Under the pieces are notes generated by a model. The model made no database searches, was not told the DNA's origin, and worked only from the letters and a program-made list of their open reading frames with translations. This document shows, one piece after another, positions 51,263-60,329 of a stretch of 64,000 nucleotides of DNA. A program made the position numbers and the translations under genes. Location: positions 186,001-250,000 of the forward strand of contig OY969900.1 in the NCBI GenBank assembly GCA_963704475.1, written 5' to 3'. Position 1 is the first letter of the stretch, and every line of letters starts with the position of its first letter. The stretch comes from UBA9655 sp963704475 (GTDB lineage: Bacteria > Pseudomonadota > Alphaproteobacteria > UBA9655).

Positions 51263-51489
51263 AAAATTTACTCTCTTAGGTTTTATGAGATTTTAGACTT
51301 TTCCTCGGAGAAATAGCTAGAAAAATTCTTAAAACTTTCGCCAAACTTTCGCCAAAAGAATGAGATTCAATGAGAATGAATGAGAAAAATTGAGAACGAA
51401 TGAGAAGATAAAAGTTTGCAAAACCACTTGAATTAGCTGAAAAAAATGTATGTAGATGAGAATATCTAAGGTGTTCAGGAAATTAGTAG
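51263..51489. other. Integrase leader with direct repeats
   Basis: AAACTTTCGCC occurs twice (51336-51357), and GAATGAGA-type units are repeated about five times at 51357-51405. They lie between the integrase and the tRNA-Leu fragment, where integrase arm sites are expected. Confidence 0.45.
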
Positions 51490-51552
51490 GCGGCAGACTC
51501 AAAATCTGTTATCTGTGAGGATGTGGGAGTTCGACTCTCCCCGGGGGCACCA
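51490..51552 (+). other. tRNA-Leu(CAA) 3' fragment, probable attachment-site remnant
   Basis: GCGGCAGACTCAAAATCTG (anticodon CAA), a long variable arm, T-arm GGGAG-TTCGACT-CTCCC, acceptor CGGGGGC, A and CCA. The matching 5' acceptor GCCCCCG is not upstream, so only the 3' half is present. An IS256 fragment begins immediately after CCA. Confidence 0.75.
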
Positions 51553-52423
51553 GAGATTTCATGTATGACTTTGATGTTTCTGCAGGCACGATTAGCGCTG
51601 TGACTGACAAGCTTATTCCGCTCATTACTGAATGGAGGAGCCGCCCCTTGGAAGCTATCTATCCGATCGTTTTTCTGGATGGAATGTATTTCAAAAGCCG
51701 AGAAAATGGGAAAGTTATCACAAAAGTCATTTACAATATTCTGGGTATTAATCAGGAAGGTTATAAGGAAATTCTTGGCTTTTATGTAGCTGACTCAGAG
51801 GGGGCTAATTTTTGGCTAGGCGTTCTGAATGACTTAAAACAGAGAGGTGTGCAGGATGTTCTGATTGCTTGCGTGGATGGCCTGACAGGCTTTCCTGAAG
51901 CCATAAAAGGGGCCTTTCCGAAGACGGAAGTCCAGCTTTGTATTGTCCACCAAATTCGCAATTCCTTAAAGTACGTAGCCAGCAAAAATCAAAAAGAATT
52001 CATGAAAGATTTGAAGACGGTGTATCAAGCGCCAAACAAGGATATTGCTGAGATAAATCTTTTGAAATTGGAAGAGAAATGGGGCGAAAAATATCCAATG
52101 GTCATTAAATCATGGCACACAAATTGGGAGGATTTGAGCCATTATTTTCAATATTCTGGCGAGATTCGGAAGCTGATTTACACTACAAACGCCATTGAGG
52201 GCTTCCATCGAGGGGTGAGAAAATTTACCAAAACAAAAGGGTCTTTTACCAGCGAAACTGCCCTTTTTAAGCTTGTTTACTGTGCCATACAGAAAATTGC
52301 TGAAAAATGGACCGCGCCCTTGCAAAATTGGGCATTGACCATTTCTCAGCTTGATATATATTTTGAAGGAAGGCTCAACCTTGAGCTTAATGTGTAACCC
52401 TTGACACAGTTACTTGAACACTC
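51553..52423 (+). pseudogene. IS256-family transposase, N-terminally truncated, with right end
   Basis: The frame starts directly after the tRNA-Leu remnant and encodes the last two-thirds of an IS256 transposase: YDFDVSAGTISAVTDKLIPL, first Asp in YPIVFLDGMYFKSR, second Asp in VLIACVDGLTGFPEAIKGAF, and Glu in IYTTNAIEGFHRGVRKFTKT. The stop is at 52397 and an IS end (AACTGTGTCA and GAGTGTT inverted) follows to about 52423. About 120-130 N-terminal residues are missing. Confidence 0.85.
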
Positions 52424-53140
52424 TCGGTAAGCCATTGTAAAGTATTTAAATATTTTTACACTGTTCATGTAGCTCATATCCATAAACAAGACTTTCCACA
52501 CCTTGTCAGTTACAATCGATTTGTCCAGCTCATGCCACGCCTTTTTGTTCCCTTGAGTGTTTTGTTGAACAGCTTGTTTGGAAAGAAAACAGGAATTTAT
52601 ATTGCTGATCCCACATCTCTACCCGTGTGTCACAACAAACGGATTAATCGTCATCGTGTCTTCCAAGGACTTGCAGCCCGAGGAAAAACAACGATGGGGT
52701 GGTTTTATGGGCTTAAACTGCACATGGTCATTAATCATAAAGGGAGCATTATGGCTGTTAAAATAACTCCCGGTAATGTTGATGAACGAACTGTCTTGGA
52801 TGAGATGACTCGAGACCTTATGGGAAGTATTTTTGCGGACAAAGGGTTTATTTCTCAGGAGCTTTTCAAAAAACTGTTTAGACGAGGCCTCAAAGTAATC
52901 ACAGGGATAAGGAAAAACATGAAAAATTACCTTATGCCATTGATCGAAAAATTTCTCTTAAGAAAACGGTTTCTCATTGAAACTGTCTTTGACATCTTGA
53001 AGGTGCATATGAATTTATCTCATACACGCCATAGATCTCCTACGAATGCTTGCGTTAATATCCTTTCTTGCCTCGTTGCTTATCAATTGAGGCAAAACAA
53101 ACCGGCCTTTAAATTTTCAAGCTCTCTTATCCAAAACTGA
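52424..53140 (+). pseudogene. IS982-family transposase, N-terminally truncated
   Basis: Encodes the central and C-terminal parts of an IS982 transposase: FKYFYTVHVAHIHKQDFPHL, VSYNRFVQLM, first Asp in TGIYIADPTSLPVCHNKRIN, GWFYGLKLHMVINHKGSIMA, second Asp in IFADKGFISQELFKKL, and Glu in RFLIETVFDILKVHMNLSHT. The first roughly 60 residues are missing, and IS256 sequence abuts on both sides. Confidence 0.82.
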
Positions 53141-53327
53141 GGTTAAGGGAGTAAAAATCCCATCTTTACCCACAAGTGCTTTTCCTGCCTTCATGTCGGC
53201 TATAGCTTTATTTTTAAACTCTTCAAAATCAAATGAGAGTTCTTCTTTTTCTGTCTGCATCTGTCAGTCCTTTCTTTAAAGTGGTTATTCCACTTCTATC
53301 AAAACTGACACAGTTTAGAAAACACTC
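53141..53327 (-). pseudogene. IS256-family left end and transposase N-terminus
   Basis: From ATG 53260 the minus strand encodes MQTEKEELSFDFEEFKNKAI and ADMKAGKALVGKDGIFTPL, the N-terminus of an IS256 transposase, cut at the IS982 boundary. The outer end (GAGTGTT, then AACTGTGTCA inward) at about 53300-53327 matches the IS256 end at 52423. Confidence 0.75.
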
Positions 53328-53884
53328 CCGAGCTCAGCCTCAACAAGAAATACTCAAAAACCTAAAAATTATCCCTCCGGACTAATCATAGTTATAAATC
53401 TCCCGGGAATTTAGGATTCATTGCTGTAAAAGGCCATGCAAAAGTCTTTTCTCAACTGATGTTCGGCCTCTTGGCCTTAACAATCCTGCAAACGGTCCGT
53501 TTGCTTACCTGAATCTCGGGTTAGTCTCGTTTTTTTGGCACCCGAAAAGCGCAATTTCGAGAAAGCGCCCTCTCTCTTTGCGTCCAAAATCAGGCTTTTT
53601 AAGACAAAATGACGACTTAGGGGCTGTACCTGACCACAAAATCACCCGAAGAGTACCTCAGACCTGTCGATCTTTGCTCTCACCCACTCTCACGCTACCA
53701 ATTTTGCAATTGGCTCAAATATCTCTTTTTAACCCAGCGACTATTTTTCCTAATCTCCTCGTCTCTTTCCAATGGGCACTTGTTCAGACGACTACCTTAT
53801 AAAATGCTTGCATGTCAAACCCTCTTCATAAGAGTCCTATAAGGAAGTTTGTTGCACGCTCCATGAAAATCGCTCTGCTGTCTA
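53328..53884. other. Unassigned debris before the NRPS gene
   Basis: No gene is supported. QQEILKNLKIIPPD, encoded near 53340-53383, looks like a transposase C-terminus. CGGGAATTTAGG at about 53401 recurs near 6502. A 74-codon plus-strand frame (53578-53802) has no recognisable content. Confidence 0.35.
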
Positions 53885-56800
53885 CTATGCCGCAAGAAAT
53901 ACGGAATATAGAGTGGAGAGATCAGATATTACATTACAAATTTTTATAACCTCCTCTTCATTATTAATCCAATTAGCATGATCAGAGTTTATCTTCTCTA
54001 CTCTAAGGTTAGAATTATTTTCTAAAATAATTTCCACATGATTAAATTCTGTTTTTTCAACATAATATTTCGTAAGTTTATCTTTATTTACAGGTTTTTC
54101 TGCTTTAAATAAGATGATGTTTGAATTGTGTGTTCTTAGAAATTGTGGAGAGTAGTTATAATTAATACTACTAAGATCCTCTTTTTTAATACCTGCTTTC
54201 ATTAATGCCATTTTGCAATTAAAAAATGAATCTACCATGAATATATTTTTAACTTCATCTCCTCTATTCATTAATTGTCTAGCAACTTCAAATGCAAGAA
54301 CGCCTCCAAAGCTCCATCCAAATAAATTATAAGGACCTTTTACTTGAATGGCTTTTATGTAAGATATATAATAACCTGCTAATTTTTCATATGAAATGGA
54401 TTTAATAAAATTATTTTCGTTTTTTTCTCGAAGAAAGTTATAATAATTATTAAAAGCTACTAAATCTATATCTCTTAGTTTAGGAATTACGTTATTAAAA
54501 TAGCTCTCTGCCCCTCCTTCGCCTGGTGGAAATAAAAATAATCTATTTTGAGGATTATTTTGTTTTTCTCTATTAAATAAGATGTATGGTGCAAAATCGT
54601 CAAAGTCTGCAGGTGTATATTCCGAGACATTTTGATTAGCTGTATAATTAATTATTTTTTCAAGGCATTCTTTAAAAGTGTTTGCAAACAGTTGTGTTGT
54701 TTGAATATCGAATTTTGTTGCAATGCTGAAGCTTAAAGAATCCCTATCTACCAGGCCATTAATGTTAATGAGATTATAATCATAGTTATCTCTATTAACC
54801 GAAAGGCCACTGCTCTCTCCTATAATTCTCCACGTTTGGTTATTGGAATCTTGAGCTTTTTGGCCCTCTTCCCCATCAAATTGTCCAAGATAGTTAAAGC
54901 TCACTCTTGGAAGCTTTGTGTCTTTATATCCAATAAGGGGACCATATCCTATCCCCTTATTGGGTACCTGCCTTAGTGTCTCCTTGATATGCTTCAGACT
55001 CTCACCTATCTCTTCTTGTGTCTCCAATCTCACAGGATACATCGTCGTAAACCATCCAAGCGTTCCTGTAACATCAACTGTAGAGTCTATCTCTTCTCTC
55101 CCATGCCCTTCCAAAACGATGTGATGCACTGAGCTTTGAGTGAGTGTGTTAAGGGCATATCCTAATGCTGTTAAAAGAAGATCATTGACTCCTGTATGAT
55201 AGGCGTCATTGCTTGTTCCGAGTAATTTCTTTGTATGCTCTTGCGTTAATGTAATAGTTTGATGGTTTGATTCTTGGCTTTTCTCTAACTTCCTGAGCTT
55301 ATTCTCTTCTTCATAATCAGATAAAACATTTACCCAATAGTCTTTTTCTTCTTGATGTGTTTTTGCATATTCTTTGACAGTCTCTGCCCATTGGCGATAA
55401 CTGCTTCCCTTTAGGCTAAGAGATCCTCCAGCATAAAGTATCCTGAGATCTTCTATCAAAATCCTCCAACTGACTGCATCTACAATAAGATGGTGCAAAG
55501 CAAAAAAGATCCGCGCACTTCCATCTTCATATCCATAAAGATATCCTATGCAACCAAGAGGCCCCCTCTCGAGATCAAAGTTACTTTGCCATTTTGTTAA
55601 TGTCCCATAGAGTTTTTCTTCGAACTCTCTCGTTCCTTCTCTCCCAAGTGTTCGGATGTCTAACAATTGAATCTCTGGAATATAAACATGTTCATCGTAA
55701 AACTGAGTATAGGAAGTGTCTTTCTCAATATGTTTTGATGATGAAACACTGTTCTTCTTATATCTCAGCCTAAATGCATCATGATGCTCCACCAACTTAA
55801 CAATGCTTTCTTTGAGTTGATCAATCTCTAAACATGGAGTTTTAATAAGAAACGACTGATTCCAATGATCAGGACATTCAAACTTACTTTCAAAGAACCA
55901 CTCTTGTATGGGAAGGAGAGGGGACTCTCCTTTTAAAAGACCTTGTTCTGTTCTGATCTCTGTCTTGTGGTGTGTTTGCGACAATATGTGGTCATAGAGT
56001 CTTTCTATTGTCTTATAGGTGAAGATGTCCTTCACACTAATCCTTAGGTCTAATCTCTGTCTCAAACGACTTACTAACTGGATGCTAATAATACTGTCTC
56101 CCCCCAATCTGAAGAAGTCATCCTGGATCCCAATGGTCTCTTTAGGTAATCTCAATACCTCAGCCCAAATCTCTGCAACTTGTTCCTCTAGGGTATTTCT
56201 TGGTGCGATGTACGTTTTAGTATTTATAAAGCTTGGATCTGGTAAGGCTTTTCGATCTAGCTTGCCATTTAAAGTTAAAGGCAATTGATCCAACTGAATT
56301 AAAGCACTTGGGATCATATACTCAGGCAGTTTGCTTTGGAGATAAGATAGCATCCTCTCTTCATCAAGAGGAGTTTCTGAGACATAATATCCTACAAGAT
56401 ATTTGTTACCACTTGTCTCTTCTGCAGGACTTGTACGTTCTTTGGCTAGAACAACACTTTGTTTAACTCCTTCGTAGCTAGATAAAGCATTCTCAATCTC
56501 CCCAAGCTCAATCCGATATCCTCGAATCTTTACCTGGAAGTCATTGCGTCCTATATATTCTAGATTTCCATCAGGTAACCAACGTACAAGGTCCCCTGTT
56601 TTGTATAACCGAGCATTACGCCCTTTCTCTCCATAACTCGTATCTCTTCTTTCTGCTTCCGTTTGGAAAGGATTTGGGATGAATCTTTCTTCCGTAAGTT
56701 CGGCCTGATTCAAATATCCTCGTGCTAAGCCTGTTCCTCCTACATATAGCTCTCCTATCCCTCCTATCGGTAGTGGATTTAGGTTGTTGTCAAGTACGTA

Positions 56801-57310
56801 ACACTTCGCATTAGAAATTGGAGTGCCTATATTTTTAAATTCCTCTCCGTTTGCAAACAAATGCGTACTGCACATAACTGTTGTTTCGGTTGGTCCATAT
56901 GCATTTATTACTTTAACATTAGCATTCAAGTGTTTTTTAATAATATTATTTTTTGTTATATCTCCTCCAACGAGCAACACCTTAACTTGAAGAACATTAT
57001 TTTCATTAAGTAAAGCGGGGGGGATTAGAGCAAAGTATATTTTATTATGTTCGATATAAGAAGCTAATAAGTTGATATCTTGTCTTATGTGATTTCCTAC
57101 TATATGGATGACGTTTCCATTTAAAACGCTTGTGTAAATCTCCCACACGTGAGCATCAAAAACATAATTCGAATACCACAAACAGTGTTTTGCTTCTTTT
57201 GAATTAATAAGCTTAAATTCTTTCCCTTTCATCAAAGCTAAATTCACAACTCCCTGATGTTCAATCATGACGCCTTTGGGATGTCCTGTAGTGCCTGAGG
57301 TATAGATCAC
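53885..57310 (-). CDS. NRPS, 3' part: adenylation-thiolation-epimerisation-thioesterase
   Basis: This frame continues the upstream NRPS part after a frameshift. It begins at adenylation motif A3 (YTSGTTGHPKGVMIEHQG), then A5 NAYGPTETTVMCS and A7-A8 YKTGDLVRWLPDGNLEYIGR. The thiolation site is DDFFRLGGDSIISIQL (near residue 405), the epimerisation domain has HHLIVDAVSWRILIEDL and RVSFNYLGQFDGE, and the terminal thioesterase has FGWSFGGVLAFEVARQL (near 998). Specificity residues read by hand give about DAWLLGAVM(K), close to leucine codes. The expected product step is release of a peptide ending in a D-residue. Confidence 0.88.
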   Translation of the reverse strand: MIYTSGTTGHPKGVMIEHQGVVNLALMKGKEFKLINSKEAKHCLWYSNYVFDAHVWEIYTSVLNGNVIHIVGNHIRQDINLLASYIEHNKIYFALIPPALLNENNVLQVKVLLVGGDITKNNIIKKHLNANVKVINAYGPTETTVMCSTHLFANGEEFKNIGTPISNAKCYVLDNNLNPLPIGGIGELYVGGTGLARGYLNQAELTEERFIPNPFQTEAERRDTSYGEKGRNARLYKTGDLVRWLPDGNLEYIGRNDFQVKIRGYRIELGEIENALSSYEGVKQSVVLAKERTSPAEETSGNKYLVGYYVSETPLDEERMLSYLQSKLPEYMIPSALIQLDQLPLTLNGKLDRKALPDPSFINTKTYIAPRNTLEEQVAEIWAEVLRLPKETIGIQDDFFRLGGDSIISIQLVSRLRQRLDLRISVKDIFTYKTIERLYDHILSQTHHKTEIRTEQGLLKGESPLLPIQEWFFESKFECPDHWNQSFLIKTPCLEIDQLKESIVKLVEHHDAFRLRYKKNSVSSSKHIEKDTSYTQFYDEHVYIPEIQLLDIRTLGREGTREFEEKLYGTLTKWQSNFDLERGPLGCIGYLYGYEDGSARIFFALHHLIVDAVSWRILIEDLRILYAGGSLSLKGSSYRQWAETVKEYAKTHQEEKDYWVNVLSDYEEENKLRKLEKSQESNHQTITLTQEHTKKLLGTSNDAYHTGVNDLLLTALGYALNTLTQSSVHHIVLEGHGREEIDSTVDVTGTLGWFTTMYPVRLETQEEIGESLKHIKETLRQVPNKGIGYGPLIGYKDTKLPRVSFNYLGQFDGEEGQKAQDSNNQTWRIIGESSGLSVNRDNYDYNLININGLVDRDSLSFSIATKFDIQTTQLFANTFKECLEKIINYTANQNVSEYTPADFDDFAPYILFNREKQNNPQNRLFLFPPGEGGAESYFNNVIPKLRDIDLVAFNNYYNFLREKNENNFIKSISYEKLAGYYISYIKAIQVKGPYNLFGWSFGGVLAFEVARQLMNRGDEVKNIFMVDSFFNCKMALMKAGIKKEDLSSINYNYSPQFLRTHNSNIILFKAEKPVNKDKLTKYYVEKTEFNHVEIILENNSNLRVEKINSDHANWINNEEEVIKICNVISDLSTLYSVFLAA

Positions 57311-57315
57311 ATAGG

Positions 57316-59253
57316 CTAGGTTGGTGTGACAGTTTCTGTCAAAGGGTTTGTTCTAGACTGTTTGCTGAGATGTTTTTGAGTCGTTAGATTGTCTATTGCT
57401 AGGACTTTTGTCGCATCTTTTGACTTGGATCTGGCTTTTTTGTCTTCTTTTACACTTACATCAATGAGTCTAGAGTTCTTGTCATTAACAATCCCTTGAA
57501 GTCTTTCCTTATGGACTTCATTCGTTAAAATAAGCTTCGTGTTGGTATCTTCAAGAATGTATTGGATGCGTTCATCTGGATAACTTGGATCCATAGGCAC
57601 ATACGCTCCACCTGCCTTGAGTGTTCCCAGAATTCCAATCAGCATGTGCTCACTTCTATCTAAACACAGTGCTATCAATGTGTCTGGAGTGATCTCTTGA
57701 TTCTGCCTTATATGATGGGCGAGCTGATTTGCTCGGTTATTGAGTTCTCTGTATGTAAGCTTTGTTTCTTCATACACAACGGCTACGTTATCTGGTGTTC
57801 TCTCTACTTGTTCCTCAAATAATCTTTGAATTGTCTTATCTCTCGGATATTCCCTATCTGTCTCGTTCCATTCATATATGATTTTCTTAATTGCATCATT
57901 GTTCAGCAAACTAATTTCGTTGATTGTTAAATCACTGTTAGAGTGATTGTTGAGACATTTATCAAGCACATCTATAAATATTTTTTTGTAACAATCAATA
58001 AATATTACTATAAATTCATTATCAATATTTCTTTTTTTAAATTTAACACAATAAGACATAAGATTGTTAGAAACATCTTGCTCCCAGGATAAATCAACAA
58101 ACAGATCAACATTTGTCCCATATACGATTGAAGTTTTAGCTCCTTTAAAATCAAGTTTATGTTCTTTAATATTTGTTTGTGCAAAACTTAAATTTATTAA
58201 GTTTTTATCTCGAGAAGATATAATCTCTGCTATAGGCAAATAATGATTTTTTATATCATCTTTTTTTAGAGATTTTATAGATGCTCTCAAATCATTTATA
58301 AGAGAATTAAGATTAATATTTTTAGAGAAGTCGAACGAGCTTAAAACTGTATTGACATGAGCTCCGTAAATCAGATCAGCACCTTCACGAATTGCAACAG
58401 GATAAGATATACTGAATTTTTTGATACCAGTATATTTGTGCAATAAAATTGCAAAAATAATTTTACCATATAAATAATTTGTTATTTTGTATTTCTTACA
58501 AAATAGTCTTATCTTTTTGCCTATCTCTTCATCAAATCCAAATCTTATTTCACTTATTTCGCTATAATCTTGCACCACCAAAGGTTTACTGAGATTAAGC
58601 TGTTTTTGCTGTTTCGTATAAGCTTTTAAAAAACTTAGTTCTATGGGATCTAGAAGAGATAAGAAATCTTTCCAATATAATAAACTTTTTTTACGTATTT
58701 TTTTTAAGTATTCTGTTAATTGAACAGAAACACTATTCATTCGCCTTAGCTGCTCACTTAGATCAAGCTCACACTTATAGACCTCATCGTTATAATAATG
58801 TGAGATCTCATCTAAAAAATAATCTGTTGACGAGCCATCGATTAAAATGTGATGCAATATAATTATTATTTTATATTTATTAAAGCCATCCTTTGTTAGA
58901 GCAAATCGATACAAAGGTCCTTTGTTTAGATCAAATGGTTTTAATATATATTCAGCTAAATCTTTATTAGAAAAAATAATTTCAGTGTCTAATCCATAAA
59001 CTTCTTCATTTTTAACCCAATATAACTTATCGTTTTCTTCATCGATATGACTATTCAAAATGATATAATCACTTACAAGACGTTTAACAGCGTGATTAAG
59101 CTTCTTTTCGCAGAGGAATCCTTCAAAAGCTTGAACAACTACAAGATTATAATCACTTCTATTTTGATTAATTCTCCACTCATAATAAAAAGTGGCTGAA
59201 TACGCTGAAAGAGGAACTTTATATGGAGATAATTTACTTTTCTCTTCTTTCAT
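57316..59253 (-). CDS. NRPS, 5' part: condensation and start of adenylation domain
   Basis: From ATG 59253 (AAAAGGAAA upstream) the 645 residues contain a condensation domain with catalytic HHILIDGSSTDYF (near residue 133) and the first part of an adenylation domain (IQRLFEEQVERTPDNVAVVY; LKAGGAYVPMDPSYPDERIQ). The frame ends at a TAG just before motif A3: the last codons read TETVTPT, while the next frame reads NLAYVIYTSG. One missing base explains the break. Either the NRPS is a pseudogene, or the base is a sequencing error. A condensation domain at the N-terminus implies another module or a starter acyl donor elsewhere. Confidence 0.85.
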   Translation of the reverse strand: MKEEKSKLSPYKVPLSAYSATFYYEWRINQNRSDYNLVVVQAFEGFLCEKKLNHAVKRLVSDYIILNSHIDEENDKLYWVKNEEVYGLDTEIIFSNKDLAEYILKPFDLNKGPLYRFALTKDGFNKYKIIIILHHILIDGSSTDYFLDEISHYYNDEVYKCELDLSEQLRRMNSVSVQLTEYLKKIRKKSLLYWKDFLSLLDPIELSFLKAYTKQQKQLNLSKPLVVQDYSEISEIRFGFDEEIGKKIRLFCKKYKITNYLYGKIIFAILLHKYTGIKKFSISYPVAIREGADLIYGAHVNTVLSSFDFSKNINLNSLINDLRASIKSLKKDDIKNHYLPIAEIISSRDKNLINLSFAQTNIKEHKLDFKGAKTSIVYGTNVDLFVDLSWEQDVSNNLMSYCVKFKKRNIDNEFIVIFIDCYKKIFIDVLDKCLNNHSNSDLTINEISLLNNDAIKKIIYEWNETDREYPRDKTIQRLFEEQVERTPDNVAVVYEETKLTYRELNNRANQLAHHIRQNQEITPDTLIALCLDRSEHMLIGILGTLKAGGAYVPMDPSYPDERIQYILEDTNTKLILTNEVHKERLQGIVNDKNSRLIDVSVKEDKKARSKSKDATKVLAIDNLTTQKHLSKQSRTNPLTETVTPT

Positions 59254-59511
59254 AATTTTTTTCCTTTTGGTATTCTTTTCAGAGCAACTCAAGACCAGAT
59301 TTAATTTCAATTGATTAGAAAGTAACTTGTCTAAAAAAGAGGAACATCAAGTGAATATTTTTTACTTCTTCTTTTTACTGCTTCTTTTAGTTTCTATCTT
59401 TCTTTAAGCGCTAAAAACCGAGTTTTTCTTAATAAACTCCCCCTCCACAGAAATCTTGCTCTAGGAGAGACAATCTTTTTGGCGCAGAGGGGAGTTATTC
59501 AGATGTGACGA
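59254..59511. other. NRPS leader with inverted repeats
   Basis: AACTCCCCCTC near 59444 and GAGGGGAGTT near 59482 are inverted around a 30-base loop. AAAAACCGAGTTTTT near 59407 is a smaller palindrome. A plus-strand 18-codon hydrophobic frame (GTG start near 59352) is too short to judge. Confidence 0.35.
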
Positions 59512-59760
59512 TTACTTTGGCCGTGCATACAATAAAGAAAAATCGGGTAATGGAAGAGGAGCGCTTGCCATAGCAAAAGAAAAAACCTCTAGCATCATTA
59601 TGTACCATGGCTCCTTTTTAGTGGCTCTATTTACTAAAACCTCTGGCATAGTATTAGAGGTAGACGGGTTTCTTAAACCAAGAGCAGTGCTCTTGTTATT
59701 TGTTTCTTCAACATTCATTGCGCTCGCATTATAGTTTTCAATAAGCAATAAAAGAGTCAT
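59512..59760 (-). CDS. Small exported protein upstream of the NRPS
   Basis: From ATG the 82 residues start MTLLLLIENYNASAMNVEET and end PLPLPDFSLLYARPK. If the frame is read upstream, it gains FDKKIKLVAMTLLLLIENYN, a proper signal peptide with an ASA cleavage site, but only ATT or ATA codons are available as starts. GAGGAG lies 9 bases before that ATT (near 59800), so a non-standard start is possible. Same strand as the NRPS; function unknown. Confidence 0.4.
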   Translation of the reverse strand: MTLLLLIENYNASAMNVEETNNKSTALGLRNPSTSNTMPEVLVNRATKKEPWYIMMLEVFSFAMASAPLPLPDFSLLYARPK

Positions 59761-60123
59761 TGCAACTAATTTAATTTTTTTATCAAATATAATAATTTAA
59801 ACTCTCCTCTGTATAAATTTAAATAAATTCCATACTGGGCCCCGAAAGAGGGATTCTTAACCTGTCTTTTCATTTTTCTTAAATATCCTTTCATTTTACT
59901 ACACTCCGTATGAGTCAATCTCCCTAGCTACTTTTGTTATAGATCACGAACCTTGGCCAGAAGAGAGAACTACCAAGTCAAGGTTCCAGCCTCAAGCATT
60001 CCAATTTTAATTCATCAAAGACATACGTAAAGTAAGCGTAATTTTTCTTAATAAGATTCGGATCTCAAAAAAGAGAGAGAAAATAAGGCTTATCCAGGTA
60101 TAATTTTTTCCTATAATTTGCTT
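59761..60123. other. Intergenic DNA between divergent accessory genes
   Basis: Holds the GAGGAG site for the small exported gene on the minus strand. No further gene is seen. AGGTATAATTTTTTCC near 60097 could be a -10 region reading rightward. Confidence 0.35.
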
Positions 60124-60148
60124 CATCTACGTAAAATATACGTAGATG
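60124..60148. promoter_or_regulatory. Perfect 10-bp inverted repeat, candidate operator
   Basis: CATCTACGTA (60124-60133), five bases AAATA, then TACGTAGATG (60139-60148). There is no T-run, so it is not a typical terminator. Position between the divergent NRPS side and the LuxR-type HTH gene, and size similar to lux-box operators, make it a candidate binding site for that regulator. Confidence 0.5.
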
Positions 60149-60152
60149 CCGC

Positions 60153-60302
60153 TCAATTCAGAAAGATATAGGCATAAGAACCTTTTCGTTCAGCTTGGTG
60201 TTGTGTAGAAAATAGGGTTCGTTTAGTATAAGGATGCTCCTCAGCTGTTGAGGTGGGAATTGTTGTAGGCTCACAAGGCAATTGATATAAAATATTTGCC
60301 AT
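60153..60302 (-). CDS. 49-residue small protein of unknown function
   Basis: Reads MANILYQLPCEPTTIPTSTA then EEHPYTKRTLFSTQHQAERK and GSYAYIFLN. AAGG lies 10 bases before the ATG. It is preceded by the STAND gene on the opposite strand and ends beside the palindrome. Too short for a family call. It could be a small peptide linked to the NRPS locus or a chance frame. Confidence 0.3.
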   Translation of the reverse strand: MANILYQLPCEPTTIPTSTAEEHPYTKRTLFSTQHQAERKGSYAYIFLN

Positions 60303-60329
60303 TGTTGGGACCTTGATTTAAGGATTTTC

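Noticed and set aside
53578..53802. 74-codon frame before the NRPS
   Set aside because: No ribosome-binding site, no domain and Pro/Leu-rich random-looking content.
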